Virus record (IMG/VR): IMGVR_UViG_3300032053_000387
Location: 1-28,679 of that record
From: a virus
DNA length: 28,679 nt
Direction: 5' to 3' (one strand)
Of the stretch, positions 1 to 8,260 are shown piece after piece. The notes under the pieces are model-generated. The model had not been told where the DNA came from. It made no database searches and was given only the letters and a program-made list of their open reading frames with translations. Position 1 is the first letter of the stretch. Each line of letters begins with the position of its first letter. Position numbers and translations under genes: made by a program.

Positions 1-2066
1 CAATCTATTAATATTTTTATTAATTTGATATTTCCTTGTGCAGATGCCCATCTTAATGCAAGAGAGTTAGCTTCTCTAAAATTTAAACTTTCTTTTTTTA
101 TTTTTATAAGAAGATTAGCATATTTATATTGTTTTCTTTGTATAAGAAGACATAACAACGCATAATAACTTGTAGCATTTAAAAACTTATAATTTTCTGT
201 AAATTCTTTACCATTGTTAGTTTTTTTAAACCACTCAGTTATCTTATGCATCAATCCAATACCCATATCTTGTATAGGATCGCTTTCTTTAGTAAACTTT
301 TCATTTATATGTTCTCTTACTAATTTCATAAATGTATTTTGTCCTCCAATATTTTTACAAACAGCTCTAACTTCTTTTTCTGTAAATCGTTTGGCATTTT
401 GCGTACATATGAAAGCGCCGGTACTCATGTCATGAACAGGATCTGATTCATCTGTAAATTTTTCATCTAATCTGGGATAAAATGTTTGCAAATTATTTTT
501 CATTGATTCTTTTATTTCTTCTATTTTTTCAATTTCTATAAATACTTGAACACTTCCGGCCGTGCGAATTACTAATTTAACAGAATTGATTTTATCACCA
601 ATAATTACATCATAATTAATATAAATTCCTTTATTATTATTACTATCTTTGATGATAATTTTCCCTGTATTATTTTCAGAATCGCCAGTTCTAATATCAT
701 ATAGAGTTAAGCCTCCATTTTCTTCATATTTTATAATTTTTACATCATCTGGATTACCACTAGCTTTTCCAACATATTTAAAAAATGTTGGATTTTTTCC
801 TAAACTTAAACTATATGCTGCAATATTTATAAATATATTATTTTCTAAAGTAGTTTGTTCAATTAAATATTTTAACATTTTTAATGCTGCATATTTTCCA
901 AGAGCCAAATCTGTTTTATTAAATCCATCAAGAGGTTTTTCAACAGCATATATAAAAGTATCTGAAATATTATTTTTTTCTAGTAAGGAAGGTATTTCAT
1001 TTCTAATTTCAATTATTTTATCTAATAATTTTAGTTTATCCCATTTTCTTTCTTCTACAGTAATATTATAATGTTGTTTTGTTGAATTTATACTATCTAA
1101 ATAACTTTTTCCTTTTCCGCCTCTAGCTTGGGTTTCTTTTAAAGATATTCCTAATATAGACCTATTTTTATCTATAATATCAAGATTATTTACAAATGTA
1201 GAGTTATAAATGTGTGCTTTTTGTTCCAGATTATCTTCATTTTTTGCATCTGCCCAGATTTTTAATATTTTTTGTTTTGATTCAGGTTTTATAAGAATTA
1301 TATCCATGGGATTCCATTTATCAGACTTTAAAAATTTTAAATCTTTTGCAGCTCTAAATTTAAGATCGGAAAAAAAACTATCTTTATGTATTTCCCATGA
1401 ACTATATAGACTTTCTTTTAATTTATTTGCAATAGACATTGCGTTAAATATATCATTAAGAAAACTAATATTAAAATTATTGGATTCTCCTTCAAGTGCA
1501 TCTAATATTTGCGTTACATTTTTAATTTCTAGTCCTTTAATATCATTGATTTCGATATCTTTTTTTATTTTTTCAACTAATTCAAAATATTTAGTTTCTT
1601 TTTGTGATGGACTTTTTTTACTAAATGCTGCATAAGATTCTAGTGTATTAAAAAAATAAACTACCATACCTTCTTTAAAAGCTGCAAGGGTTTGTGTTAG
1701 TTTTTCTCCAGGTAAAGCACCTGAAAATTTTACTTTAAATAATTCACCATCTAAATTAAAACAAAGTGTTGGATATTTATCTGAAATTCCGCCAGCAGCT
1801 TTTCCCGGAGGAAGAATTTTTATAGAATTTATATCTATGTTTAAATTATAATCATTTATAACAGTCTTAACATCTTCCACTAATTCATCAGTACTAACTT
1901 TAATTCTATTTAATATTCTTCTTCCATTAATAAAATGATATTTAATTGAGAATTTTTTTTCAAGTTCTTTAAGAAGAAATACATTGCCCGCGCCTTTATT
2001 ATATAAACGTTTTGTTATATTAAGGTTTTTTTCATCTTCCAATAATAATTTTGGATAAAAGGACAT
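1..2066 (-). CDS. Long ORF with two internal ESDP motifs, 3' end outside window
   Basis: The frame stays open from the ATG at 2066 to the window edge (688 codons), so the C-terminus is missing. Residues 1-500 form a lysine-rich domain I do not recognise; a conserved-looking stretch near residues 305-318 reads SLKETQARGGKGKS. The last part carries two copies of the ESDP motif found in six other genes here: EKFTDESDPVHDM at about residues 535-547 and EKFTKESDPIQDMGIG at about 588-603, the latter followed by an ankyrin-like helical repeat. Internal Met codons at 503 and 329 each look like the start of a separate ESDP gene (the one at 329 has GGAGG about 13 nt upstream), yet no stop codon separates them. 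It may be a polyprotein, a fusion of former neighbours, or one gene with internal starts. A late-like promoter box precedes it. Confidence 0.75.
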   Translation of the reverse strand, partial: MSFYPKLLLEDEKNLNITKRLYNKGAGNVFLLKELEKKFSIKYHFINGRRILNRIKVSTDELVEDVKTVINDYNLNIDINSIKILPPGKAAGGISDKYPTLCFNLDGELFKVKFSGALPGEKLTQTLAAFKEGMVVYFFNTLESYAAFSKKSPSQKETKYFELVEKIKKDIEINDIKGLEIKNVTQILDALEGESNNFNISFLNDIFNAMSIANKLKESLYSSWEIHKDSFFSDLKFRAAKDLKFLKSDKWNPMDIILIKPESKQKILKIWADAKNEDNLEQKAHIYNSTFVNNLDIIDKNRSILGISLKETQARGGKGKSYLDSINSTKQHYNITVEERKWDKLKLLDKIIEIRNEIPSLLEKNNISDTFIYAVEKPLDGFNKTDLALGKYAALKMLKYLIEQTTLENNIFINIAAYSLSLGKNPTFFKYVGKASGNPDDVKIIKYEENGGLTLYDIRTGDSENNTGKIIIKDSNNNKGIYINYDVIIGDKINSVKLVIRTAGSVQVFIEIEKIEEIKESMKNNLQTFYPRLDEKFTDESDPVHDMSTGAFICTQNAKRFTEKEVRAVCKNIGGQNTFMKLVREHINEKFTKESDPIQDMGIGLMHKITEWFKKTNNGKEFTENYKFLNATSYYALLCLLIQRKQYKYANLLIKIKKESLNFREANSLALRWASAQGNIKLIKILID

Positions 2067-2075
2067 ACTTTAATT

Positions 2076-2090
2076 TTATTTTATATATTT
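2076..2090 (-). promoter_or_regulatory. T4-late-like promoter box
   Basis: Read leftwards this is AAATATATAAAATAA, 9 nt before the ATG at 2066. Near-identical boxes precede the genes starting at 10354, 14304 (plus strand), 15861, 20523 and 28514. It resembles the T4 late promoter TATAAATA. The promoter role is inferred from recurrence and position. Confidence 0.5.
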
Positions 2091-2107
2091 AAAAAAATTA
2101 AAATGAA

Positions 2108-2130
2108 AAATCCCGGTATAACCAGGATTT
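2108..2130 (-). terminator. Rho-independent terminator after the clamp gene
   Basis: On the minus strand a 9-bp stem (AAATCCTGG / CCGGGATTT, one G-U pair) encloses the loop TTATA and is followed by TTTTTCATTTT. It lies between the clamp stop codon and the promoter box of the next leftward ORF. Confidence 0.75.
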
Positions 2131-2165
2131 TAAAAATATTTAAATAGTGAGGGTGTATACTTTAA

Positions 2166-2948
2166 TTATTCTGTATCAGTTGTCATTGATAATACACAAG
2201 TAGTATCACTATCTTTTGATTTAAAAACTAAACGATCTTCTCCTAATTCAACATTATAGTTTTCAACGTCAATATTTGAGTATTGTTCTTTAAACACACT
2301 TAAAGAAGTTGAAACTTTTTCAATTTTACAAATTGTTAAATCAAATGTTTTTCCTGAAACAAAAACTTCATTATCTTTAAATTTAAATTCTATAAATTTA
2401 TGATCACTATCAAGAGTACATAATGAATTTATTTTTTCAATATTAGATTTTGTTAATTCAAAAGAACCTAATACATCAACTGTAGCAATTGAATTCTTAA
2501 ACAAATCATCCGTTATATACTTAAAGATATTAAGTGATGTACAATCAACAGACATTTTAAGATTTTTATTTCGTAAAAGAATCGATTCACCTGCATATTG
2601 TACATTTGAATCATCGCCTACTAAATCTTGATAATTTACTGTTATAGTAAATTCCATATCATTAAATTGATCAATTACTTTAATTAAACGGGGTATATTA
2701 AAAATACCTATTTTTATTCGTTTAGGATCTTTATTTAATTTTGTAGTTAGACCTGCATCATCAAATTTTATTGTACTCATTTTTACAACGCTACGTTCTT
2801 CGTTATAAGTTTTAGAAATAAAAGTGGATGATTTTTCATCTATTTCTAAAAGTAATGAATTGTCTATAGAAGCGAATCTTCTAAGCCAATTCGTAAATGC
2901 TTTTACATTTTTTGCTGTAAATTCGATAGTTTTTTTGCTGCTTGCCAT
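2166..2948 (-). CDS. Sliding clamp, gp45/PCNA-like
   Basis: A 260-residue protein whose fold pattern suggests a phage DNA polymerase processivity clamp. The N-terminus (EFTAKNVKAFTNWLRRFASI) is followed by alternating short strands, as in the two-domain gp45 subunit (T4 gp45 is 228 residues); a second similar half starts near residue 150. Such clamps encircle DNA as a ring, tether the replicative polymerase and, in T4, also activate late transcription through gp33/gp55. That fits the late-like promoter boxes in this window. A terminator follows the stop codon and the next gene upstream is a small membrane protein. Identity rests on overall resemblance and topoisomerase neighbours rather than on a single diagnostic motif. 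Confidence 0.65.
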   Translation of the reverse strand: MASSKKTIEFTAKNVKAFTNWLRRFASIDNSLLLEIDEKSSTFISKTYNEERSVVKMSTIKFDDAGLTTKLNKDPKRIKIGIFNIPRLIKVIDQFNDMEFTITVNYQDLVGDDSNVQYAGESILLRNKNLKMSVDCTSLNIFKYITDDLFKNSIATVDVLGSFELTKSNIEKINSLCTLDSDHKFIEFKFKDNEVFVSGKTFDLTICKIEKVSTSLSVFKEQYSNIDVENYNVELGEDRLVFKSKDSDTTCVLSMTTDTE

Positions 2949-2994
2949 GATTTTTTAATTTGGTGTAAACTGATTTGTATTTTTTATAGATGAG

Positions 2995-3024
2995 AATAAG
3001 TAAAGTTTTAAGTTTTTACTTATT
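2995..3024. repeat. Inverted repeat at the stop codon of the membrane-protein gene
   Basis: Perfect 10-bp arms (AATAAGTAAA / TTTACTTATT) are separated by 10 nt and overlap the TAA at 3020-3022. The U-rich flank lies on the plus-strand side, so as a leftward terminator it would be weak. Confidence 0.4.
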
Positions 3025-3442
3025 TTTTATTTGTGGTTTTATTCAACCAACAATTTAATATGAAGTCTTTGGCACTAGGGTATTGGTTATAATAATACAT
3101 ATTTATCATACTTTTATATTCTTCTTTTGACACCCCCAAATATACTCGTATATTATTATATCTTTTTGTTTTTTTATGCCATACTATATATCCGAATATG
3201 CCTAAAATTGCTAATACGAAAACATAAATAAAACTAGGAATAAGTTTATAAGGTTTAGAAAAGTTTAATAAATGAAATAAAAATTGTACTATAAAGGGAA
3301 ATATTAAAAATAAAGATATTATTGCAATAGTTATCTTATTATCATATATGCTGATAATAGAAACATATTTTATAAAAAACATTTCAATTTTTGAAGGAGG
3401 AAATTTTCTATAAGCTATTTCAAATTCTTCTTTTGTTATCAT
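3020..3442 (-). CDS. Two-helix membrane protein, unknown function
   Basis: 140 residues with two clear hydrophobic segments at about 38-59 and 67-88, separated by a short loop containing a lysine and a proline (SKPYKLIP). The N-terminal 35 residues and the lysine/tyrosine-rich C-terminal tail of about 50 residues are hydrophilic, so both would lie on the same side of the inner membrane. I recognise no family. It sits between the C-terminal half of gp52 and the clamp, 26 bp after the gp52 stop codon, so it is probably co-transcribed with the replication genes. Confidence 0.6.
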   Translation of the reverse strand: MITKEEFEIAYRKFPPSKIEMFFIKYVSIISIYDNKITIAIISLFLIFPFIVQFLFHLLNFSKPYKLIPSFIYVFVLAILGIFGYIVWHKKTKRYNNIRVYLGVSKEEYKSMINMYYYNQYPSAKDFILNCWLNKTTNKK

Positions 3443-3468
3443 TTTTAAATAAATACATATTTGTATAT

Positions 3469-4779
3469 TTATTCTTCGCTTTCGGGATTTTTTTCATCTT
3501 TTTCATCATAAACATCTTGACCATCCCAAATCAATATTCCATCCTTATTTTCTACGATATCATCAGTATCAAATAAATTTACTATATTCTTTTTAGAACC
3601 TACACCGCGAGTAAGAGTAGGATCTACATATTTTTCAAATATTTTTTGAGTTTCTTTCAATTCTTTTTCTTTTTCTTTTAAATCTCTTTTTAATCCAGCA
3701 ATTAATCCCGTAGTTGCAAAGAGTTCATCTGTAGTAAATTTCTTTGAAGTTAATCTTTCAAGTCTTTCTATTATTTCCTTATCATAAGATTTTAACCATT
3801 TATCAATTTCATTTACACTTCGTTGTTTTTGTAACACAAAACTTATAAATAATTCTTTGGCGTAATTAAATTTAAGTTCAAAAGATAATTTATTTCTTTC
3901 ATATTCATTATTTTTTAATTTTAAACGAACTACTTGCCATTTATAATCTTCAAGATATTGTTCAATCGAATCATATGTAAGTACTTGACTATCTTTTATA
4001 AATACGGGATTTTCAGTAACAATGATTGAAAATGTTTTGTGAATATATTTTAATAATTCATCCCATTCTTCTTTTCCTTTACCAGTATATATTATATCTA
4101 TATTTACTTTTGTTTTTGAATTATTAATTATACGTATATTACTTTCAAATTTGTTAAAAAGATAATCCAATTTTTTAAGTACTGCCATATACTTAAGAAC
4201 TGGTGGAATTTCTCTAATCATTATTTTTTTGCCTTCTACCGTTACATTAGAAGATATTAGCCACGCTTTATCAATACTATTATATTTTTCTATTGTTCCG
4301 TTAAATCCTTCAAAATATGGTTTAACGCTTTTACGTTTACCTTCTAAAAATTCTTGAATATCTTTTAATTTTCTTGGAAGAACTGTAGTTTTGTATCCTA
4401 CAGCAATACCAACTATGGGTGTTACAAGGCCAATAGGTATATCCATCCAAAACGGATCGTAGGGCCCATCAGGTTCCCTTGTCGTAAGGTGATTATATTT
4501 ATTAAGGATTCCATTAGCAATGGTAGAAAGTTTAACAGAAGTGTATCTAGCGGCAGCAGGTGAAGGCGATACTTCCGTTCCAAAAAATCCATATCCTTCT
4601 AATATTTGTAGAGCATTACCAAACGGCCTAGCAAGTTTTGAAATCGCTCCTTGCAAAGAACTATTATGAACAATTATATTAGAATTACTGATAGAAAAAT
4701 TATGATAGTTATCTACAGATATATCATAAAATTTTTCTTTATAATCCAATTTAACTGTTTTTATTGTTTTTATTTTCAT
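3469..4779 (-). CDS. Topoisomerase II medium subunit (gp52-type), C-half: C-intein plus C-extein
   Basis: Residues 1-39 are a split C-intein: a short N-terminal lead, FYDISVDNYHNFSI (block F) and the terminal NIIVHN (block G), followed by Ser as the +1 extein residue. The remaining 397 residues are the GyrA/ParC-like breakage-reunion part: SSLQGAISKLARPFGN, then the catalytic tyrosine in AAARYTSVKL (residue 79 here, about 121 after splicing; T4 gp52 uses Tyr116), then a long coiled-coil region and an acidic tail. Trans-splicing with the product of 5549-6091 would restore YHHGD-SSLQG and a 478-residue subunit (T4 gp52: 442). It works with gp39 as a type II topoisomerase at phage forks. The start ATG lies inside the end of the endonuclease remnant. 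Confidence 0.9.
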   Translation of the reverse strand: MKIKTIKTVKLDYKEKFYDISVDNYHNFSISNSNIIVHNSSLQGAISKLARPFGNALQILEGYGFFGTEVSPSPAAARYTSVKLSTIANGILNKYNHLTTREPDGPYDPFWMDIPIGLVTPIVGIAVGYKTTVLPRKLKDIQEFLEGKRKSVKPYFEGFNGTIEKYNSIDKAWLISSNVTVEGKKIMIREIPPVLKYMAVLKKLDYLFNKFESNIRIINNSKTKVNIDIIYTGKGKEEWDELLKYIHKTFSIIVTENPVFIKDSQVLTYDSIEQYLEDYKWQVVRLKLKNNEYERNKLSFELKFNYAKELFISFVLQKQRSVNEIDKWLKSYDKEIIERLERLTSKKFTTDELFATTGLIAGLKRDLKEKEKELKETQKIFEKYVDPTLTRGVGSKKNIVNLFDTDDIVENKDGILIWDGQDVYDEKDEKNPESEE

Positions 4780-5501
4780 TTATAAAATTTTGATAATCAT
4801 TCGTTAATTTACTCAAAGATATAGAACATTTAATTCCTTTTGAAGAATTTACCGAATGCGTTAATATTTCTAAATTAACTATAGAACCAATAATTTCTGG
4901 TGAAATTTTATTTTTATATCCTTCGAATGTAGAATATTTATGATCTATTGTTAATTCATTTTTATGATCTTTAAATTTATTTTCTTTTTTCCAATTATTT
5001 TTCCAATATTTTTTATGGATTCTCTCGTTATTTGCCAAACATTATATCTGTATATATCATATTCATCTGTATGTCTATCTAAACTCCATAAGCCATTATT
5101 TATAAATGTTTGTTTTATTTTTTCTTAATTTCAGGAATTTGTGATACATTTAATACATCTATATTATATTTTTCTTTAAGTGTTTGTTTGATTTTTATTT
5201 TAACATCTTCTCTTTGCCAAACATTTGTGATTCCCTCGTCATTCAATAATTTTTCTTCCCATTTTTTTCTAGAGGATGAATTTTTTGAAAAGTTATGTTC
5301 TGTTCCACAGGTTTTTTTCCAACTTTGTTTTCTTAATTCATACGCGCACTTTTTACTGCATGTTCTTGATTGCACAAAAATTTCTTTTCCACATATTTCG
5401 CAATTTTTATGATTTTTTCTACAACCACAACAATATTCTGACTCAGCATATTTTTTTATTGTGTAAAAAATTCTTCCGCAATTTTTGCATTTTCTATCCA
5501 T
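4751..5501 (-). pseudogene. Decayed HNH homing endonuclease between the gp52 halves
   Basis: From the ATG at 5501 the frame encodes paired CxxC zinc motifs (CKNCGR, CCGC, CEICGK, CSKKC) and a modular DNA-binding segment (GITNVWQREDVKIKIKQT), then stops at 5115. The protein continues in other frames: INNGLWSLDRHTDEYDIYRY at about 5100-5040, then KKYWKNNWKKEN and the HNH core IDHKYSTFEGYKNKISPEI in the frame ending at 4751. Two frameshifts are therefore needed, near 5120 (within an A6 run) and near 5010 (also beside an A6 run). An intact version would be an HNH endonuclease that spreads the split intein. A late-like promoter and a start-codon hairpin remain upstream. A sequencing error cannot be excluded. 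Confidence 0.75.
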
Positions 5502-5535
5502 GATGATATATTTTTTATTATATATTATCATGGAT
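5496..5535 (-). promoter_or_regulatory. Hairpin covering the endonuclease start codon, with a late-like promoter inside
   Basis: Sixteen-nt arms at 5496-5511 and 5520-5535 form an inverted repeat with one mismatch (A-C in the minus-strand RNA) and an 8-nt loop. The 3' arm of the minus-strand RNA contains the AUG at 5501. The 5' arm and loop read AATATATAATAAAA (5526-5513), similar to the late-like box. Read-through RNA would hide the start codon; RNA begun at the internal promoter would lack most of the 5' arm. The regulatory role is inferred by analogy with T4 I-TevI. Confidence 0.5.
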
Positions 5536-5548
5536 TATATAAAGATAA

Positions 5549-6091
5549 TTAACTTAGTGTAAAAATATCATCATTTTCTTTTAGATCTTTTGCTTGTGTC
5601 CATATTCCATTTACAAAAAATGGATGATTTTTTGTGCATTTTACAATTTCTCCATTTTCAAGTTCTATTTCTAAATATTCATCTGTTTCTTGTCCTATTC
5701 TAGGAGAATGTGCAATACCTAAGATTTCATTATTATCTTCATCTTTAGATTTAACCAATAATACTGCTTCTGGATATTTTTCAAACCATTCACCTATAGT
5801 TATTTGCGTCCCATCTCCAAGATTTATTTTTGTATTATATTCAAGACAATCGCCATGATGATAGCCATCTTCTATAGATTTACCAACAACACTAAGAGTT
5901 TTATTAAATGAAGTTGGTGAATTTTTTAGTATATACCTTTGTACTGGTGTAAGAGCATCATAAAAGCTGGGAATTCCACGAGCTTCTAATACATATACTG
6001 CATAATCTCTAAATTTACTATCAATAAATTTAGATATAGGCAAGCGTACTATTTTTTCTTTTACTTTAGGTTTTGTTAAATCCTTCTTCAT
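5549..6091 (-). CDS. Topoisomerase II medium subunit (gp52-type), N-half: N-extein plus N-intein
   Basis: Residues 1-81 are the start of a GyrA-like subunit, with ARGIPSFYDALTPVQRYIL matching the conserved 'R-A-L-P-D..DGLKPVQRRIL' region and ending in SIEDGYHHGD. Residue 82 is the catalytic Cys of a split N-intein of about 99 residues: CLEYNTKINLGD (block A) and later GEIVKCTKNHPF (block B, with the T-x-N-H signature). The product must join the C-half from 3469-4779. Its length matches the roughly 90-100-residue N-inteins of the gp41-1/IMPDH-1 type. The ATG overlaps the stop of the upstream secreted-protein gene by four bases (ATGA). Unspliced, the protein lacks the active-site tyrosine and can do no strand passage. 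Confidence 0.9.
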   Translation of the reverse strand: MKKDLTKPKVKEKIVRLPISKFIDSKFRDYAVYVLEARGIPSFYDALTPVQRYILKNSPTSFNKTLSVVGKSIEDGYHHGDCLEYNTKINLGDGTQITIGEWFEKYPEAVLLVKSKDEDNNEILGIAHSPRIGQETDEYLEIELENGEIVKCTKNHPFFVNGIWTQAKDLKENDDIFTLS

Positions 6092-6594
6092 TTAGTTTTA
6101 AATAGTTTATAACTAAATACTACTTCAAAGGCTGGTATAACTCCTACATCAGATATATTACAGCCTACACCAAATTTACATAAAATATTTTTATTAGACT
6201 CTGGAAATAAAACAGTTTTAGCCCCAACTAAAATAATTACAGATGAAACAGTTTTATAATGTTGATAATCATAGGGTTCGATCATATAAGTATAACCTTG
6301 AGATGCTAAACCAGCAGATGCATATATATTTAATATACGTCCTACTAAATCTACATGTTCATCTCCGTATACAACTAAGCCTGCACTCCATGAATTAAGG
6401 TGATCGCCTGAAGGTGTAAGTCCTGGTCTCCAGCCTCCAACTAATGCAAATCTACTTACTTGCAATTCTATACCAGCTAATCCTCGGAGTTCTGAATCTC
6501 CAATGTTAACATCTAAAGATACTGGAACTTGAGCATGTAATGTTAAACATGTAAATAACATCATTACAATAACAATTAATCTTAATTTTTTCAT
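6088..6594 (-). CDS. Secreted or outer-membrane-type protein B, paralogue of 6669-7211
   Basis: I place the start at the ATG at 6594, because MKKLRLIVIVMMLFTCLTLHAQ (shown here only as MKKL...HAQ) is a textbook signal peptide with cleavage before or at AQ, the usual Bacteroidota form. The mature part of about 146 residues is made of alternating amphipathic stretches rich in Gly, Val and aromatic residues and ends in FEVVFSYKLFKTK, like a small beta barrel. It shares IGDSELRGLAGIELQVSRF and a following GGWRPG with IGDSELTGNLGAEFQISHY and SAGWRYY in its neighbour, so the pair arose by duplication. It overlaps gp52-N by four bases. A role in altering the infected cell's surface is possible but not shown. 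Confidence 0.65.
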   Translation of the reverse strand: MKKLRLIVIVMMLFTCLTLHAQVPVSLDVNIGDSELRGLAGIELQVSRFALVGGWRPGLTPSGDHLNSWSAGLVVYGDEHVDLVGRILNIYASAGLASQGYTYMIEPYDYQHYKTVSSVIILVGAKTVLFPESNKNILCKFGVGCNISDVGVIPAFEVVFSYKLFKTK

Positions 6595-6668
6595 AATTCT
6601 ATTTTTAAATTTATTAATATATTTTATATTATATCGAAAAGACATTTAAAAGATTTAATTTTATAAAT

Positions 6669-7211
6669 TTATTGATTAAATATCCAACAATTTAATACAA
6701 ATTCAAAAACTAAAGTTGATCCCTTTGAACTAAATTCACCACCTAATCCTGCATTAACACAAAATCTATCACAATGTTCTTTAAATATGTCATTTAATCT
6801 AACTTTATAACCGGCCATAACAATGGTTGAATTTATAGATTTTACTGTACCATCTAAATCTTTGTAAGGATAACCATTAGTAGTTTCGCCAACTGTTAAA
6901 TAAACACCTGACATGTACCAAGGATTACTATAAATTGATAATGCCAATCCGTATGAATTTACATGTATTTCTCCATAAGAAGAAAAGGGTATGGGTCCTA
7001 TTGTATAATATCTCCAACCTGCTGAAATAGAATAATGAGAAATTTGAAATTCTGCTCCGAGATTTCCAGTAAGTTCTGAATCTCCTATTCTAAGTCCTAA
7101 AGCCATTGGGGTTTTTTCTGATGCATACGGTGAATACGAAATATTGGTCAACTGCGAGTTTGCAATTAAAGATATGCACATTAAAATAATAAAAATGCTT
7201 ATTTTTTTCAT
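6669..7211 (-). CDS. Secreted or outer-membrane-type protein A
   Basis: 180 residues starting with a signal peptide (MKKISIFIIL...IANSQ, about 20 residues). The mature protein alternates polar and hydrophobic residues with many Gly, Tyr and Ser, as in eight-stranded outer-membrane barrels, and ends in a hydrophobic aromatic segment (LVFEFVLNCWIF). It is paralogous to the gene just downstream. Two cysteines in EHCDRFC near residue 150 could form a periplasmic disulfide. The gene has its own copy of the ~40-bp promoter-like element, ending 27 bp before the ATG, so it probably heads a transcription unit running into protein B and gp52-N. No family name can be given from sequence alone. Confidence 0.65.
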   Translation of the reverse strand: MKKISIFIILMCISLIANSQLTNISYSPYASEKTPMALGLRIGDSELTGNLGAEFQISHYSISAGWRYYTIGPIPFSSYGEIHVNSYGLALSIYSNPWYMSGVYLTVGETTNGYPYKDLDGTVKSINSTIVMAGYKVRLNDIFKEHCDRFCVNAGLGGEFSSKGSTLVFEFVLNCWIFNQ

Positions 7212-7237
7212 TGTATTAAATTTATTTTTTTCTTTTC

Positions 7238-7284
7238 CATAGTATAAATATAATCAATTTTTCTGAAACTAAAAAATATTTGTT
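7238..7284 (-). promoter_or_regulatory. Copy A of the ~40-bp promoter-like element
   Basis: Read leftwards it contains TTTTTTAGTTTCAGAAAAA followed by TTGATTATATTTATACTAT and ends 27 bp before the ATG of the gene at 7211. It matches copies at 14225-14268 and 22254-22297 except for one substitution and a two-base insertion near its 3' end. TATATTT resembles the TAnnTTTG -7 box of Bacteroidota. Confidence 0.6.
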
Positions 7285-7322
7285 AAAGAATTTTTAAAAT
7301 TTATGCATATTATATTAAATAT

Positions 7323-8171
7323 TTAATCGTATGATTTTTTAATAGAATTAGAAAGATTGATAATTTTTTGATATTCTGCTGGCGTTAAATCATGAAATAG
7401 ATAATTTATAGCATTAACTTTTTGATTATTTTTAATTACTTCATAATGTAAATGTGGTCCTGTAGATATTCCAGTATTTCCAACATACCCAATTATTTCT
7501 CCTCTTTTAATTTTTTTTCCTTGTTTAATATTGAAAGAATTAAGATGTCCATATAACGTTTTATATCCATAGCCATGATCTATAATTATTAAATTGCCGT
7601 ATCCTTCAGAAGCTTTATCTATAGATTTAATAGTAAATTGAATAACGCCATCACCAGTAGAATAAATAGGAGTTCCAACTGGTGCTGTAAAATCTAATCC
7701 ATAATGAAATTTTAATATGTTATAAATTGGATGAGTTCTCATTCCCCAGCCAGAAGCAACTCTTGTTAAATCTTTATTACTAATAGGTTGAATTGCAGGA
7801 ATATGCATAAGCATATCTTGATGCGAATATGCAGTTGTAGTTAAACCGTATAAAGAATATGCTTCTTTTGCAAGATATTGATCAAGTTCAGAAAGTTTTT
7901 GATTTGTTGAATTAACGATTTCATAATTACTCATGCTATCGTATTCAACCCCTATTTGTTTTTTAACAATATCAGAAACATCGAAAATTGATTTGTAAAT
8001 AATACTATCTTGTTCCTTTATCTGTTGAAGTACTGCTTCAGCATAAATTATTCTTTTATTTATATTATCAAATTCATTGAATAAATATGAAGTATTTTGT
8101 TTTAATTTTCTTTCTTTGGGTGTATCATAAAAGGATGAAAAAATAAAAAAAAATAAAATTGACACAATCAT
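7323..8171 (-). CDS. M23 (LytM/lysostaphin-type) peptidoglycan peptidase, membrane anchored
   Basis: A zinc metallopeptidase that would cleave peptidoglycan cross-bridges. From the ATG at 8171: a hydrophobic segment (residues 1-15), a coiled-coil stalk (about 20-105), and the M23 domain with SGWGMRTHPIY, zinc ligands His156 and Asp160 (HYGLD), then His240 and His242 of HLHYE. Order and spacing match the Bacteroidota cellular M23 family, including PAIQPISNKDL and the C-terminal INYLFHDLTPAEY. Homologous-looking sequence continues upstream in frame (YTYSKESISYNRYHILKFKT) to about 8270, but with no ATG, GTG or TTG; an ATT start near 8267 or 8270, or loss of the original start, is possible. It may be a lysis or entry enzyme, apparently acquired from a host. 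Confidence 0.88.
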   Translation of the reverse strand: MIVSILFFFIFSSFYDTPKERKLKQNTSYLFNEFDNINKRIIYAEAVLQQIKEQDSIIYKSIFDVSDIVKKQIGVEYDSMSNYEIVNSTNQKLSELDQYLAKEAYSLYGLTTTAYSHQDMLMHIPAIQPISNKDLTRVASGWGMRTHPIYNILKFHYGLDFTAPVGTPIYSTGDGVIQFTIKSIDKASEGYGNLIIIDHGYGYKTLYGHLNSFNIKQGKKIKRGEIIGYVGNTGISTGPHLHYEVIKNNQKVNAINYLFHDLTPAEYQKIINLSNSIKKSYD

Positions 8172-8260
8172 TAAAATAATAAAAAGAAAAAATAAAGTTT
8201 TAAATTTTAAAATATGATACCTGTTATAGGAAATAGATTCTTTGCTATATGTGTATAATT

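Noticed and set aside
214-1635. Several plus-strand frames of 70-140 codons opposite the long leftward ORF
   Set aside because: They are antisense shadows of a continuous minus-strand ORF, have low-complexity hydrophobic content, and lack any start context.
3443-3468. Inverted repeat (AAATACATATTTGTATATTT-like) before the membrane-protein gene as an operator
   Set aside because: Imperfect, very AT-rich and of a kind expected by chance in this composition; no second copy found.
4751-5501. Programmed ribosomal frameshifting to express the gp52-locus endonuclease
   Set aside because: Two shifts are required, with no convincing slippery heptamer plus structure; decay is simpler.
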